This document shows positions 52,247-59,996 of a DNA stretch of 64,000 nt, piece after piece (the stretch's first letter is position 1; each line of letters begins with the position of its first letter). The DNA comes from Streptomyces amritsarensis (GTDB lineage Bacteria; Actinomycetota; Actinomycetes; Streptomycetales; Streptomycetaceae): positions 1-64,000 of the forward strand of contig NZ_MQUR01000008.1 in the NCBI RefSeq assembly GCF_001953875.1, in the 5' to 3' direction. Below the pieces are notes generated by a model. It worked only from the letters and a program-made list of their open reading frames with translations, did not search any database and was not told where the DNA came from. The position numbers and the translations under genes were made by a program.

Positions 52247-52931
52247 ACGGAAGCCAGGCGTAGCGGTGCTCCGGGCGGCCGGTCTCGCCGTAGCGCAGGG
52301 CCAGGGAGACGCGGCCGGAGCGTTCGAGGAGCTTCAGGTAACGCTGGGCGGTCTGGCGGCTGATGCCCGCACGGTCGGCGATGTGCTGGGTGGACAGGGG
52401 GCCTTCGGCGGAGCGCAGGACCCGGCGGACCAGCTCCGCCGTGGTGGGGGAGTGGCCCTTGGGGAGCTCGTTCACGCAAGCCGCTCCGGCGAGGGCGCCG
52501 AAGATCCGGTCCACCTCGGCCTGCTCGGCCTCACCGCCCGTGTCCAGGGCGCGGCGCAGCGAACCATACGCCTCCAGCCGGGTGCGCAGCCCGGCGAAGG
52601 TGAACGGTTTGACCAGGTACTGGAGGGCTCCGAGGCGCATGGCGGCCTGCACGGTGGCGAGGTCGCGGGCAGCGGTGACCATGATCACATCGGTTCCGTC
52701 GCCGCGCTGGCGCAGGCGGCGGACCAGGTCCAGGCCGCTGCCGTCGGGGAGGTAGTGGTCCAGGAGGACCAGGTCCACCGGGTGGGCGGAGAGGAAGTCC
52801 AGGGCCTTACCGGCCGAATGGGCCTGCGCGATCACCTGGAAACCGGGAACCTTCGCCACGTACGCCGCGTTGATCCGGGCAACACGCATGTCGTCGTCGA
52901 CGACCAATACGTGGATCGGGGTCTCGTTCAT
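52230..52931 (-). CDS. CitB/DcuR-type response regulator
   Basis: A 233-residue regulator. The receiver domain (1-120) has acidic VLVVDDDMRVARI, phosphorylated Asp in LVLLDHYLPDG near residue 57, the Thr in VTAARD and Lys in LVKPF. The C-terminal domain contains a helix-turn-helix (LSTQHIADRAGISRQTAQRY). This arrangement is that of CitB/DcuR/MalR regulators that answer di- and tricarboxylates. The ATG overlaps the kinase stop by four bases. Its likely targets are the neighbouring transporter and perhaps the citrate-synthase genes; this is inferred from position. Confidence 0.88.
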   Translation of the reverse strand: MNETPIHVLVVDDDMRVARINAAYVAKVPGFQVIAQAHSAGKALDFLSAHPVDLVLLDHYLPDGSGLDLVRRLRQRGDGTDVIMVTAARDLATVQAAMRLGALQYLVKPFTFAGLRTRLEAYGSLRRALDTGGEAEQAEVDRIFGALAGAACVNELPKGHSPTTAELVRRVLRSAEGPLSTQHIADRAGISRQTAQRYLKLLERSGRVSLALRYGETGRPEHRYAWLPSEGPL

Positions 52932-54544
52932 CGCAGGGCCTCCGGAAGTACGACGGAGAATTCCGCCCCTCCGTCCGCTGCTTCACCGGCCCGAGCGCTG
53001 CCGCCCTGCCGCTCCGCGAGGCGGCGTACGAGGGCGAGGCCCAGCCCGCGCTCGCGGTGGGCCCGGGGCTGCTTGGTCGACCAGCCCTCCGTAAAGATCT
53101 CCTCGCGTCGCGCGGCGGGGACCCCGGGGCCGCTGTCGCGCACCCGCAGCACGGCGGTACGGCCCTCCGCCCGCAGCTCCACCTCGACCAGGGGCGCCGC
53201 TCCGCCGGCGGCGGCGTCCAGGGCGTTGTCCACCAGATTGCCGACGATCGTGACGAGCCCGCCCGGGTCGACCAGGCGGTCGGGGAGGAGGGTGGCGGCG
53301 GCCAGCCGCATGGGAATGCCGCGCTCGGCGGCGACGGTGGCCTTGCCCACGAGGAGGGCGGCCAGCAGCGGGTCGTGGACCTTCTCGGTGACCTGTTCGG
53401 CGGTCGTGCGGTGCACACCGACGACTTCCGTCACGAATTCCACCGCCTCCTCGTGCAGGCCCAGCTCCAGCAGGCCGAGGAGGGTGTGGAGGCGGTTGGC
53501 GTGTTCGTGGTCCTGGGCGCGCAGGGCTTCGATGAGACCACGGGTGGAGTCGAGTTCGCGGCTGAGGTGTTCCAGTTCGGTGCGGTCGCGGAGGGTGGCG
53601 ACGGCGCCCCCGTCCGCGGTGGGCATGCGGTTGGCGACCAGGACCCTCGGGCCCTGGACGGTGAGCAGGTCCCGGCCCGTCACCCGGCCGGACAGTACGT
53701 CGGCGGTCCGGCCGGCGCCGAGGACGTCGTCCAGCGGTCGACCGCCGAAGGTGCCGGTGGTGTCCGGGGTGAGGCCCAGCAGGCGGGCGGCCTCGTCGTT
53801 GACCAGCCGGACCCGCCCGTCAGGGGCGAGCGCGATCACGCCTTCGCGGATGGAGTGCAGCATGGCCTCTCGCTCGGCGAGCAGGCCGGCTATGTCGGAG
53901 AAGGCCAGGTCACGGGTCTGGCGATGGATCCTGCGGGAGAGGAGATAGGCGGCGAGGGCGCCCGCGGCCAGGGCGCCGCCGGCGTAGGCGAGCAGGCCCG
54001 GTATGGCCCCGAGGAGGCGGTCGCGCACGCTGTCGTAGGCGATGCCGACCGAGACCGCCCCGACGATCTCGCCGTCGGCGGCGAGGAGCGGGACCTTGCC
54101 GCGGGCGGAGCGCCCCAGGGTGCCGTCGTCGATCTCCATGACCTCGCGGCCGGCCAGGGCGTCGCCCGGGTCGGTGGAGACGGGCAGTCCGATCCGGTCG
54201 GGGCTCGGGTGCGAGCGGCGGATGCCGTCCAGGTCGAGGACGACGACGTACTCGGCGCCCGTCGCCCGGCGGATCCGCTCGGCCGAGGCCTGCACCGGGC
54301 TGTCCGCGGACGGCCCGGAGTCCAGGAGCTCCGCGGCGATCGCGGGATCGGCTGCGGCGCTCTGCGCGATGGCCAGGGCTCGGCGCATGGCCTGATCGTC
54401 GAGCTGGGCGCTGAGGGGCGCGAGGAACAGCCCCGTGGCCAGGAGGACGACCCCGGCCGCGATGGCCAGCTGGGTGACCAGGATCTGCGAGACCGCCCGT
54501 CTGGGCAGCCCGAGGCGCCGAGCGCGCGTGAGGGGGATCCGCAT
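52928..54544 (-). CDS. CitA/DcuS-type sensor histidine kinase
   Basis: A 538-residue membrane kinase: helix 1 (about 20-40), an extracytoplasmic PAS-like sensor (about 45-175, with EYVVVLDLDGIRRSHP and DRIGLPV as in citrate and fumarate sensors), helix 2 (about 180-205), a cytoplasmic PAS domain (about 220-310), the SpoOB-type helix pair with AQDHEHANRLHTLLGLLELG holding the phosphorylated His, and an HATPase domain with NLVDNALDAA and GLGLALVRRLAERQGG. The ATG at 54544 has no ribosome site, and TACCGT 8 nt upstream may be a leaderless -10. It is coupled to the regulator gene. Confidence 0.88.
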   Translation of the reverse strand: MRIPLTRARRLGLPRRAVSQILVTQLAIAAGVVLLATGLFLAPLSAQLDDQAMRRALAIAQSAAADPAIAAELLDSGPSADSPVQASAERIRRATGAEYVVVLDLDGIRRSHPSPDRIGLPVSTDPGDALAGREVMEIDDGTLGRSARGKVPLLAADGEIVGAVSVGIAYDSVRDRLLGAIPGLLAYAGGALAAGALAAYLLSRRIHRQTRDLAFSDIAGLLAEREAMLHSIREGVIALAPDGRVRLVNDEAARLLGLTPDTTGTFGGRPLDDVLGAGRTADVLSGRVTGRDLLTVQGPRVLVANRMPTADGGAVATLRDRTELEHLSRELDSTRGLIEALRAQDHEHANRLHTLLGLLELGLHEEAVEFVTEVVGVHRTTAEQVTEKVHDPLLAALLVGKATVAAERGIPMRLAAATLLPDRLVDPGGLVTIVGNLVDNALDAAAGGAAPLVEVELRAEGRTAVLRVRDSGPGVPAARREEIFTEGWSTKQPRAHRERGLGLALVRRLAERQGGSARAGEAADGGAEFSVVLPEALR

Positions 54545-54806
54545 GGGCAGCAACGGTAGGTCGGCCCCGGCACGAGCGGAACCTGTGCGCCCCGCTTGTC
54601 GGGTACCCCACTCCCGCCATGTCCGGGCCGTGTTCCACATATGACTGGGGGTGACGGCAACGGCGCTGCGGACGGACCGTTTCACCAGGCCCATCGCCGC
54701 GCCCGGGGCGATGCGCCTGGCGGGCGGGGAGGGTGCGGCCCCTCTTGGCGTCGCCCGAGGCGGTCGCGCAGGGATGCGGCGGCCCGCTGCGCCGCCCGGA
54801 CAGGAT

Positions 54807-56045
54807 CTACGGCATCGGCTGGGGCGGGCGCGGGCCGTGGTACTGGCCGCTCGGCCGCATCCGCAGCGGGCGCTCCTGGTACTCCTCCAGCGCGTGGGCG
54901 ATCCAGCCGGCCGCACGGGCCACCGCGAAGACCGTCTCCCCGGCCTCGGCGGGCATGCCGCAGGAGACGGTCAGGACCGCCAACGCCAGGTCCACGTTGG
55001 CGTGCAGCCCGCCCTGACGGGCCGTCACCGCGGCCACCTCGCGGGCCGCCGCCAGAGCGGGGGCCGCTTGCTCCAGCCCTTCCAGCCGCGCGAACAGCGC
55101 CCCCGCCCGCGGATCCTCGCCCTGGTAGAGGCGGTGGCCCAGGCCCGGGACCCGGCGCCCCGCACGCAGGTACTCGGCGACCACCGGGGCGGCGCCGCCC
55201 TGCTCCAACACCTCCACCAGCATCCGGTGCGCGAGCCGCCCCGCCGCGCCGTGCAGCGGTCCTTCGAGCGCACCGAGCCCCGCCGACACGGCCGCGTACG
55301 GATGGGCCCGCGCCGACGCCGCCACCCGTACGGCCAGTGTGGAGGCGGCCAGGTCGTGGTCGACCAGCAGGGCGAGGGCCAGGTCCAGTACGGCGAGCGC
55401 GTCCGGGTCCGGCTCCCGCGGCGTCAGCCGGGACCACAGCTGCCGGGCGATCCGCCCGTCGCCGGCCCACCCGGTGCCCACCGCGGGCAGGGCGCCGACC
55501 AGCGTCGGGATCAGGCAGCGGGCGGAGCCGAGCACGGCTTCCTCGGACAGGTCGAAGCGCAGCGGATCCGCCACCGCGGCGGCGGCGACCGCCACCCGCA
55601 GCCGGTCGATCGGGCCGCTGTGCGCCGGCAGAGCGTCCACCGCCCGGCGGGCCGCCTCCAGCACCTGCGCGGGAGCGGTGAACCGGGCCCCGCGGGTGAG
55701 GGTCCCCGTCCAGAGCCACTCGGCGACCTCCTCGTAGCGGTACCGCGAGGCCAGGGCCACGGCGTCGACGCCCCGGAAGAAGAACCGGTCGGGTTCGATG
55801 AGGGTGAGCGCCGTGCGGACGGAGGGCTCACCGGCGGCGGGAGCCGCCGCCTCACGCCTGCTGCGCCGGGCCAGCGCCTCCACCTCGACCGGGTCGAAGG
55901 TGCTGCCCCGCCCTGCGGGATCGCGGCGGCTGGCGAGCTGGCCCCGGCTGACATAGGCGTACACCGTCGCCGGCTTCACGCCGAGTGCCCGCGCCGCCTC
56001 CCGCGTGCTGAGCCTGTGCCGTCCGCCGTCCGTCTGGTCACTCAT
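54807..56045 (-). CDS. Citrate synthase-like protein with an N-terminal DNA-binding helix-turn-helix
   Basis: A 412-residue protein. Residues 10-55 or so form a MerR/excisionase-like helix-turn-helix (STREAARALGVKPATVYAYV with SRGQLASRRD). Residues 75-410 are a citrate-synthase fold that keeps likely catalytic residues: His in GPLHGAAGRL, His in GLGHRLYQGEDPRA and Asp in HANVDLALAVL. It may be a metabolite-sensing transcription factor or an enzyme with a regulatory domain. TAGGGT 7 nt before the ATG suggests a leaderless transcript. It is divergent from a second citrate synthase across 80 bp with a perfect inverted repeat. Confidence 0.85.
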   Translation of the reverse strand: MSDQTDGGRHRLSTREAARALGVKPATVYAYVSRGQLASRRDPAGRGSTFDPVEVEALARRSRREAAAPAAGEPSVRTALTLIEPDRFFFRGVDAVALASRYRYEEVAEWLWTGTLTRGARFTAPAQVLEAARRAVDALPAHSGPIDRLRVAVAAAAVADPLRFDLSEEAVLGSARCLIPTLVGALPAVGTGWAGDGRIARQLWSRLTPREPDPDALAVLDLALALLVDHDLAASTLAVRVAASARAHPYAAVSAGLGALEGPLHGAAGRLAHRMLVEVLEQGGAAPVVAEYLRAGRRVPGLGHRLYQGEDPRAGALFARLEGLEQAAPALAAAREVAAVTARQGGLHANVDLALAVLTVSCGMPAEAGETVFAVARAAGWIAHALEEYQERPLRMRPSGQYHGPRPPQPMP

Positions 56046-56052
56046 GCCGAAC

Positions 56053-56058
56053 ACCCTA
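56053..56058 (-). promoter_or_regulatory. Probable -10 of the HTH-citrate synthase gene
   Basis: Read on the minus strand it is TAGGGT, seven nucleotides before the ATG at 56045, with no clear Shine-Dalgarno sequence. Confidence 0.45.
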
Positions 56059-56074
56059 CAGATGGATGCCAAGG

Positions 56075-56106
56075 TTGATTCAATCAATATTGACAGCGAT
56101 TGAATC
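56075..56106. promoter_or_regulatory. Operator candidate between the divergent citrate-synthase genes
   Basis: GATTCAATC (56077-56085) and GATTGAATC (56098-56106) form a perfect 9-bp inverted repeat with a 12-bp gap. The left arm also sits in a smaller palindrome TTGATT-C-AATCAA (56075-56087). The element spans the -35 of the plus-strand gene, so a bound protein would block it. Confidence 0.7.
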
Positions 56107-56119
56107 CATCGTGGATGGT
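56090..56119 (+). promoter_or_regulatory. Probable leaderless promoter of the second citrate-synthase gene
   Basis: A perfect TTGACA (56090-56095) and GATGGT (56114-56119) are 18 bp apart. The ATG at 56126 starts six nucleotides after the -10, with no Shine-Dalgarno sequence. The operator candidate overlaps the -35. Confidence 0.55.
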
Positions 56120-56125
56120 CGCTGC

Positions 56126-57286
56126 ATGAACACCACCGACAGCACCACCGAAGCACCGCGGGGCCTCGCGGGAGTCGTGGTCACCGAAACCGCGCTGGGC
56201 GACGTACGGGGCCGCGAGGGCTTCTACCACTACCGCCAGTACTCGGCCGTGGAGCTCGCCGCCGGCCGCAGCTTCGAGGACGTGTGGCACCTGATGTTCC
56301 GCGGCGCGCTCCCGGCGGACCCCGCCGAGCGGGCCGCCTTCGCCGCCGAGACCGCCGCGCTGCGCCGACTCCCCGCGGAGGTGCGGGCGGTCCTGCCGGA
56401 CCTGGCCCGCGCCACCAGGCTCTCCGGCCCCCTCGCCGGCCTGCGCACCGCGCTCTCGCTGCTCGGCGCCTCGGCCGGCTTCCGTCCGGTGTACGACCTC
56501 ACCCCCGAACGCCGGGCCTCGGACGCGCTGGCGGCCTGCGCCGCGGTGCCGACCCTGCTGACCGCCCTGCACCGGCTGGGCCAGGGCCTGGAGCCGGTCG
56601 AGCCGCGCGAGGACCTTCCGTACGCGGCCAACTACCTCTACATGCTGACCGGCGAGGAACCCGATCACGCCCGGGCCCGGGCGGTCGAGCGGTACCTGAT
56701 ATCCACCGTCGACCACGGCTTCAACGCCTCGACGTTCACCGCCCGGGTGATCGCCTCCACCGGCGCCGACGTCGCCGCCTGCCTGACCGGGGCCATCGGC
56801 GCACTCTCCGGGCCGCTGCACGGCGGCGCCCCCAGCCGCGCCCTGGACACCCTCGACGCGATCGGCACCGTGGACCGGATCGGGCCGTGGATCCGCGAAC
56901 GCGTCCTCGCCGGCGACCGGATCATGGGCTTCGGACATCCCGTCTACCGCACCGAGGACCCCCGCTCCCGCATGCTGCGCGAGATCGCCCTCGGCTTCGG
57001 CGGCCCCCTCGTGGACTTCGCGGTGGAGGTCGAACGGCAGGTCGAGGAGATCCTCGCCGAACTCAAGCCCGGCCGGGAACTGCACACCAACGTGGAGTTC
57101 TACGCGGGCGTGGTCATGGAGCTGTGCGGGCTGCCGCGCGAGATGTTCACCCCGACCTTCTGCGCGGCACGGGTCGTCGGGTGGAGCGCGAACATCCTGG
57201 AACAGGCCACCGATTCCAAGATCATCCGACCGGCTGCCCGGTACACCGGACCCACCCCGCCACAGCCGGTGCCGCTGCTGCACTGA
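56126..57286 (+). CDS. Citrate synthase / methylcitrate synthase family protein
   Basis: A 386-residue enzyme of the two-domain citrate-synthase family, condensing an acyl-CoA with oxaloacetate. Substrate-binding histidines are in ISTVDHGFNASTFTARV and GPLHGGAPSRAL, and the motif IMGFGHPVYRTEDPRS is present. At the position of the catalytic Asp (usually NVDFYSG) it reads NVEFYAG, a Glu at residue 324. This may be a subfamily trait or lower activity. It ends with ATDSKIIRPAARYTGP, typical of actinobacterial paralogues. It is divergent from the HTH-fused paralogue and followed by a CobW GTPase gene 24 bp on. Confidence 0.86.
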   Translation: MNTTDSTTEAPRGLAGVVVTETALGDVRGREGFYHYRQYSAVELAAGRSFEDVWHLMFRGALPADPAERAAFAAETAALRRLPAEVRAVLPDLARATRLSGPLAGLRTALSLLGASAGFRPVYDLTPERRASDALAACAAVPTLLTALHRLGQGLEPVEPREDLPYAANYLYMLTGEEPDHARARAVERYLISTVDHGFNASTFTARVIASTGADVAACLTGAIGALSGPLHGGAPSRALDTLDAIGTVDRIGPWIRERVLAGDRIMGFGHPVYRTEDPRSRMLREIALGFGGPLVDFAVEVERQVEEILAELKPGRELHTNVEFYAGVVMELCGLPREMFTPTFCAARVVGWSANILEQATDSKIIRPAARYTGPTPPQPVPLLH

Positions 57287-57297
57287 CCGGGCCTGGC

Positions 57298-57303
57298 TAC
57301 GAT
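57298..57303 (+). promoter_or_regulatory. Probable -10 of a leaderless CobW gene
   Basis: TACGAT lies seven nucleotides before the GTG at 57311, with no Shine-Dalgarno sequence. Confidence 0.45.
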
Positions 57304-57310
57304 CGACCGG

Positions 57311-58405
57311 GTGAACAGCAGGCAGCCCATTCCCGTCGTCGTCCTCGCCGGATTCCTCGGATCCGGGAAGACCACCGTGCTGAACCACCTCCTCGCCAGC
57401 CGCGGGGGCACCCGCATCGGCGTCGTCGTCAACGACTTCGGCTCCATCGAGATCGACGCGATGTCGGTGGCAGGGCAGGTCGGGGACTCCATGGTCTCCC
57501 TCGGCGGAGGCTGCCTGTGCTGCGCCGTCGACGGCAGCGAGCTGGACGCGTACCTGGAGAAGCTCTCCGCGCCCGCCCACAGGATCGACGTGATCGTCAT
57601 CGAGGCGAGCGGCCTGGCCGAGCCCCAGGAGATGATCCGCATGCTGGTGGCCAACGAGAACCCCGCCGTCCGGTACGGCGGCATGGTGGAGGTCGTGGAC
57701 GCCGCGGAATTCGACGCCACCCGGGCCCGCCACCCCGAGACCGACCGCCATCTCGCCGTCGCGGACCTGGTGGTCCTCAACAAGACCGACCGGGTCGACG
57801 CGGGCGAACGGGCCAGGATCGAGAAGGAACTCGCCGCGCTCTGCGCACCGGGCACCCCGGTCGTCGGCGCCGACCACGGCCGTATCGACCCGGAACTGCT
57901 CTTCGACCGCCGGCCCTGGACCGAGACCCGGGGGCAGCTGTCCTTCGAGGACCTGCTCGCCGAGGCCGGCGGCCACGACCGGTGCACCCACGCGCACGCC
58001 GCCTACGAGAGCACGGAGTTCAGCTCGGAGCAGGCCCTCTCCCCGCGCCGGTTCATGGACTTCCTCGACCGGCGCCCGGCCGGCCTCTACCGGATCAAGG
58101 GCTTCGTCTGGTTCGGGGTCCCCGGACACGAGGAGCGCTACGAGATCCAGGCGGTCGGCCGGTTCCTCCGCTTCGACCCGCAGCCCTGGAGGCGGGGCGA
58201 GCCGCGACTGACGCAGCTGGTCCTGATCGGCTCGGGCACCGATGGCGAGGGCCTGCTGAGGGAGTTGGAGGCCTGCCGTGAAGAGGCCCCGCAGGACGCG
58301 AATCCCGAGAGCATGTGGGGCGTGCTGCGCTACGTGGACCGGCCCGCGGAGGACGGGGGCGACGCCCGCGAGCCGGACACCTCCGAGGCGCCCCCGACGG
58401 ATTGA
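57311..58405 (+). CDS. CobW/COG0523 family GTPase (metal chaperone-like)
   Basis: A 364-residue P-loop GTPase of the CobW family, which deliver zinc, cobalt or other metals to client enzymes. Walker A is GFLGSGKTTVLN; the metal-binding CxCC motif is in GGGCLCCAV; G4 is LNKTD. The C-terminal CobW_C domain (about 235-340) has SPRRFMDFLDRRP and YRIKGFVWF, and a His-containing loop GHDRCTHAHA adds potential metal ligands. The client is unknown. No Zur-type site is visible in the 24-bp gap upstream. It may be co-transcribed with the citrate-synthase gene. Confidence 0.88.
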   Translation: MNSRQPIPVVVLAGFLGSGKTTVLNHLLASRGGTRIGVVVNDFGSIEIDAMSVAGQVGDSMVSLGGGCLCCAVDGSELDAYLEKLSAPAHRIDVIVIEASGLAEPQEMIRMLVANENPAVRYGGMVEVVDAAEFDATRARHPETDRHLAVADLVVLNKTDRVDAGERARIEKELAALCAPGTPVVGADHGRIDPELLFDRRPWTETRGQLSFEDLLAEAGGHDRCTHAHAAYESTEFSSEQALSPRRFMDFLDRRPAGLYRIKGFVWFGVPGHEERYEIQAVGRFLRFDPQPWRRGEPRLTQLVLIGSGTDGEGLLRELEACREEAPQDANPESMWGVLRYVDRPAEDGGDAREPDTSEAPPTD

Positions 58406-58426
58406 TCGCGCAGCGCCGAGCGGCCC

Positions 58427-59350
58427 CTACCTGCCGTCGGAGAAGGCGTGGACGCCCCACCAGCCGGAGGCATCGTGGTACAGGCCCCCGCCGACCTCGG
58501 TGAACTCCGCACTGACCTGGCCCTTGTAGTGGCCTGGGCTGTGGCGCCACATCGACTGGAACTTCTCGGCGGCTTCCTGCGCGGTCATCGAGGCGTCGCT
58601 CCACCACACGATGTTCTCGCCCGTCCAGGTGCGCGAGCCGGTGTTCAGGTAGGCGCGCTCCTCGTCGGAGGAGTGGCCGAATCCGTTCTTCCTCATGTGC
58701 TCGGCCCACCTGCGCGCGAAGTCGCTGAGGTCCTGCTTGAGGACGAGGGGAGGCCTGCCGACGGTGGCCCGTTCGCCGTTCAGCAGCTGCAGGGACAGCG
58801 TCTGGGCCGTCTGCACGTCATTCGTGGAGGTGCGCGCGCCGGGCACCTTCGGGTCCGGCCCCACAGGACCGCTGCCCGAAGGACCGCGGGTCGGCTGCGC
58901 GGGCCGGTCGTTCTTCGCGGACGGCCGGGACGAGGGCTCGGCCGAGGCCGAGGCCGCGGCATGCGAGGGGGCGGCCGTCGCACTCGGACTCGGCGTCGCC
59001 TCGGGCCCGGCGCTCCCTTCCGTCGCACCCGGCCCGACGGCGGGTGAGGCCGGGCCGGTCGGCGGGCCGCCCGCGGAGCCCGGGCCGTCCGCGGTGTGCG
59101 CGCCCCCGGCACCGGGGGACGAGGACGAAGCGGTCGCCGAGGTGCGCGCGGGAGCCTCGCCGGATACGAGGATGTACGCACTCCCGGCTCCGGTCAGCAG
59201 GACCACGGTCGCGACCACTGCCGGCACGGACACCGTCCTGCGGGTACGGCGGCGGCCACCGGCCACCCGGCCGGCGTGGCGCGGCCCGGAAGGCCGGCCC
59301 GGCCCCGCCCTGTCCACGTCCTGCCCGTACCTGTCGTCGCGCAACTGCAT
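58427..59350 (-). CDS. CAP-domain (SCP/PR1) membrane-anchored or secreted protein
   Basis: A 307-residue protein with a basic cytoplasmic start, one membrane helix (VPAVVATVVLLTGAGSAYIL, about 42-61), a long Ala/Ser/Pro/Thr-rich stalk (about 65-175) and a C-terminal CAP domain (about 180-305). Typical CAP parts are LLNGERATVGRPPLVL, ARRWAEHMRKNGFGHSS, GENIVWW and WRHSPGHYKGQV. It should face the cell wall; some actinobacterial CAP proteins act there, but the function is unknown. CGGAGGAG precedes the ATG. It is convergent with the CobW gene. Confidence 0.87.
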   Translation of the reverse strand: MQLRDDRYGQDVDRAGPGRPSGPRHAGRVAGGRRRTRRTVSVPAVVATVVLLTGAGSAYILVSGEAPARTSATASSSSPGAGGAHTADGPGSAGGPPTGPASPAVGPGATEGSAGPEATPSPSATAAPSHAAASASAEPSSRPSAKNDRPAQPTRGPSGSGPVGPDPKVPGARTSTNDVQTAQTLSLQLLNGERATVGRPPLVLKQDLSDFARRWAEHMRKNGFGHSSDEERAYLNTGSRTWTGENIVWWSDASMTAQEAAEKFQSMWRHSPGHYKGQVSAEFTEVGGGLYHDASGWWGVHAFSDGR

Positions 59351-59482
59351 CGCATCTCCTCCGAGGTGTGACGGCCCGTCCGGCCTGACACAGGAGGAGA
59401 CCTGGGGGAGCGGCGGCGATAACGCTTTCTTCGTGTGATCCGCGTGATCTGTGTGGTCCGCGTAAGCCGGCCCGATCCGCGC

Positions 59483-59986
59483 CTACCCGGCGGCGGCCGC
59501 CCGGTCGGAGCCGTCCGCGTACGCCGCCTCGCCGGTGAGGCATGCGTGACACAGGCAGCGGTCCGGATGCGCACTCCCCGGCGCCGTCGCGGCGCGGTAC
59601 CGGCGGGCGTACTCCTCCAGCGTCGCGGCGGCGTCCACCGCGTAGTCCGCCGTGGTGAAGCCGTGCGCGTACCGATGCTCGCGCAGCCGTTCCAGGACGC
59701 GCGGCGTATGGACGAGCTTCGGCCGGAAGCCGTACAGGTGGCGCGTCGCCGTATCGATGACGATCCACCGGCCGGTGTGCCGTTCCCGCCCCGCCGCCGT
59801 GACCCGGTGGCCCCCCGGACCCCAGTACACCTTCGCCACGTACACCTTCGCCCCGCCCTTGAAGAACTTCGTCCCAGGACGCAGTTCCTGGCCGCCGACT
59901 CCGCAACGACGCCAGGCCACGACGTTCGCGGCGACCACCCAGACCGGCTCCGGCGACCGGACGCCGGACTCGTCCACCTGCTCCAC
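59483..59986 (-). CDS. Protein of unknown function in the Mrr-TerD operon
   Basis: A 167-residue protein from a GTG with AGGGGGAGA upstream, 10 bp after the stop of the Mrr-TerD gene and so probably co-transcribed. It is rich in Arg, Tyr and Trp, with blocks such as WVVAANVVAWRRCG, GTKFFKGGAKVYVAKVYWG and DTATRHLYGFRPKLVHTPRV. Near the end DRCLCHACL could bind metal. No signal peptide or membrane segment is present. I do not recognise a family. Its position suggests it works with the nuclease-TerD protein. Confidence 0.65.
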   Translation of the reverse strand: MEQVDESGVRSPEPVWVVAANVVAWRRCGVGGQELRPGTKFFKGGAKVYVAKVYWGPGGHRVTAAGRERHTGRWIVIDTATRHLYGFRPKLVHTPRVLERLREHRYAHGFTTADYAVDAAATLEEYARRYRAATAPGSAHPDRCLCHACLTGEAAYADGSDRAAAAG

Positions 59987-59996
59987 CTATCTCCCC

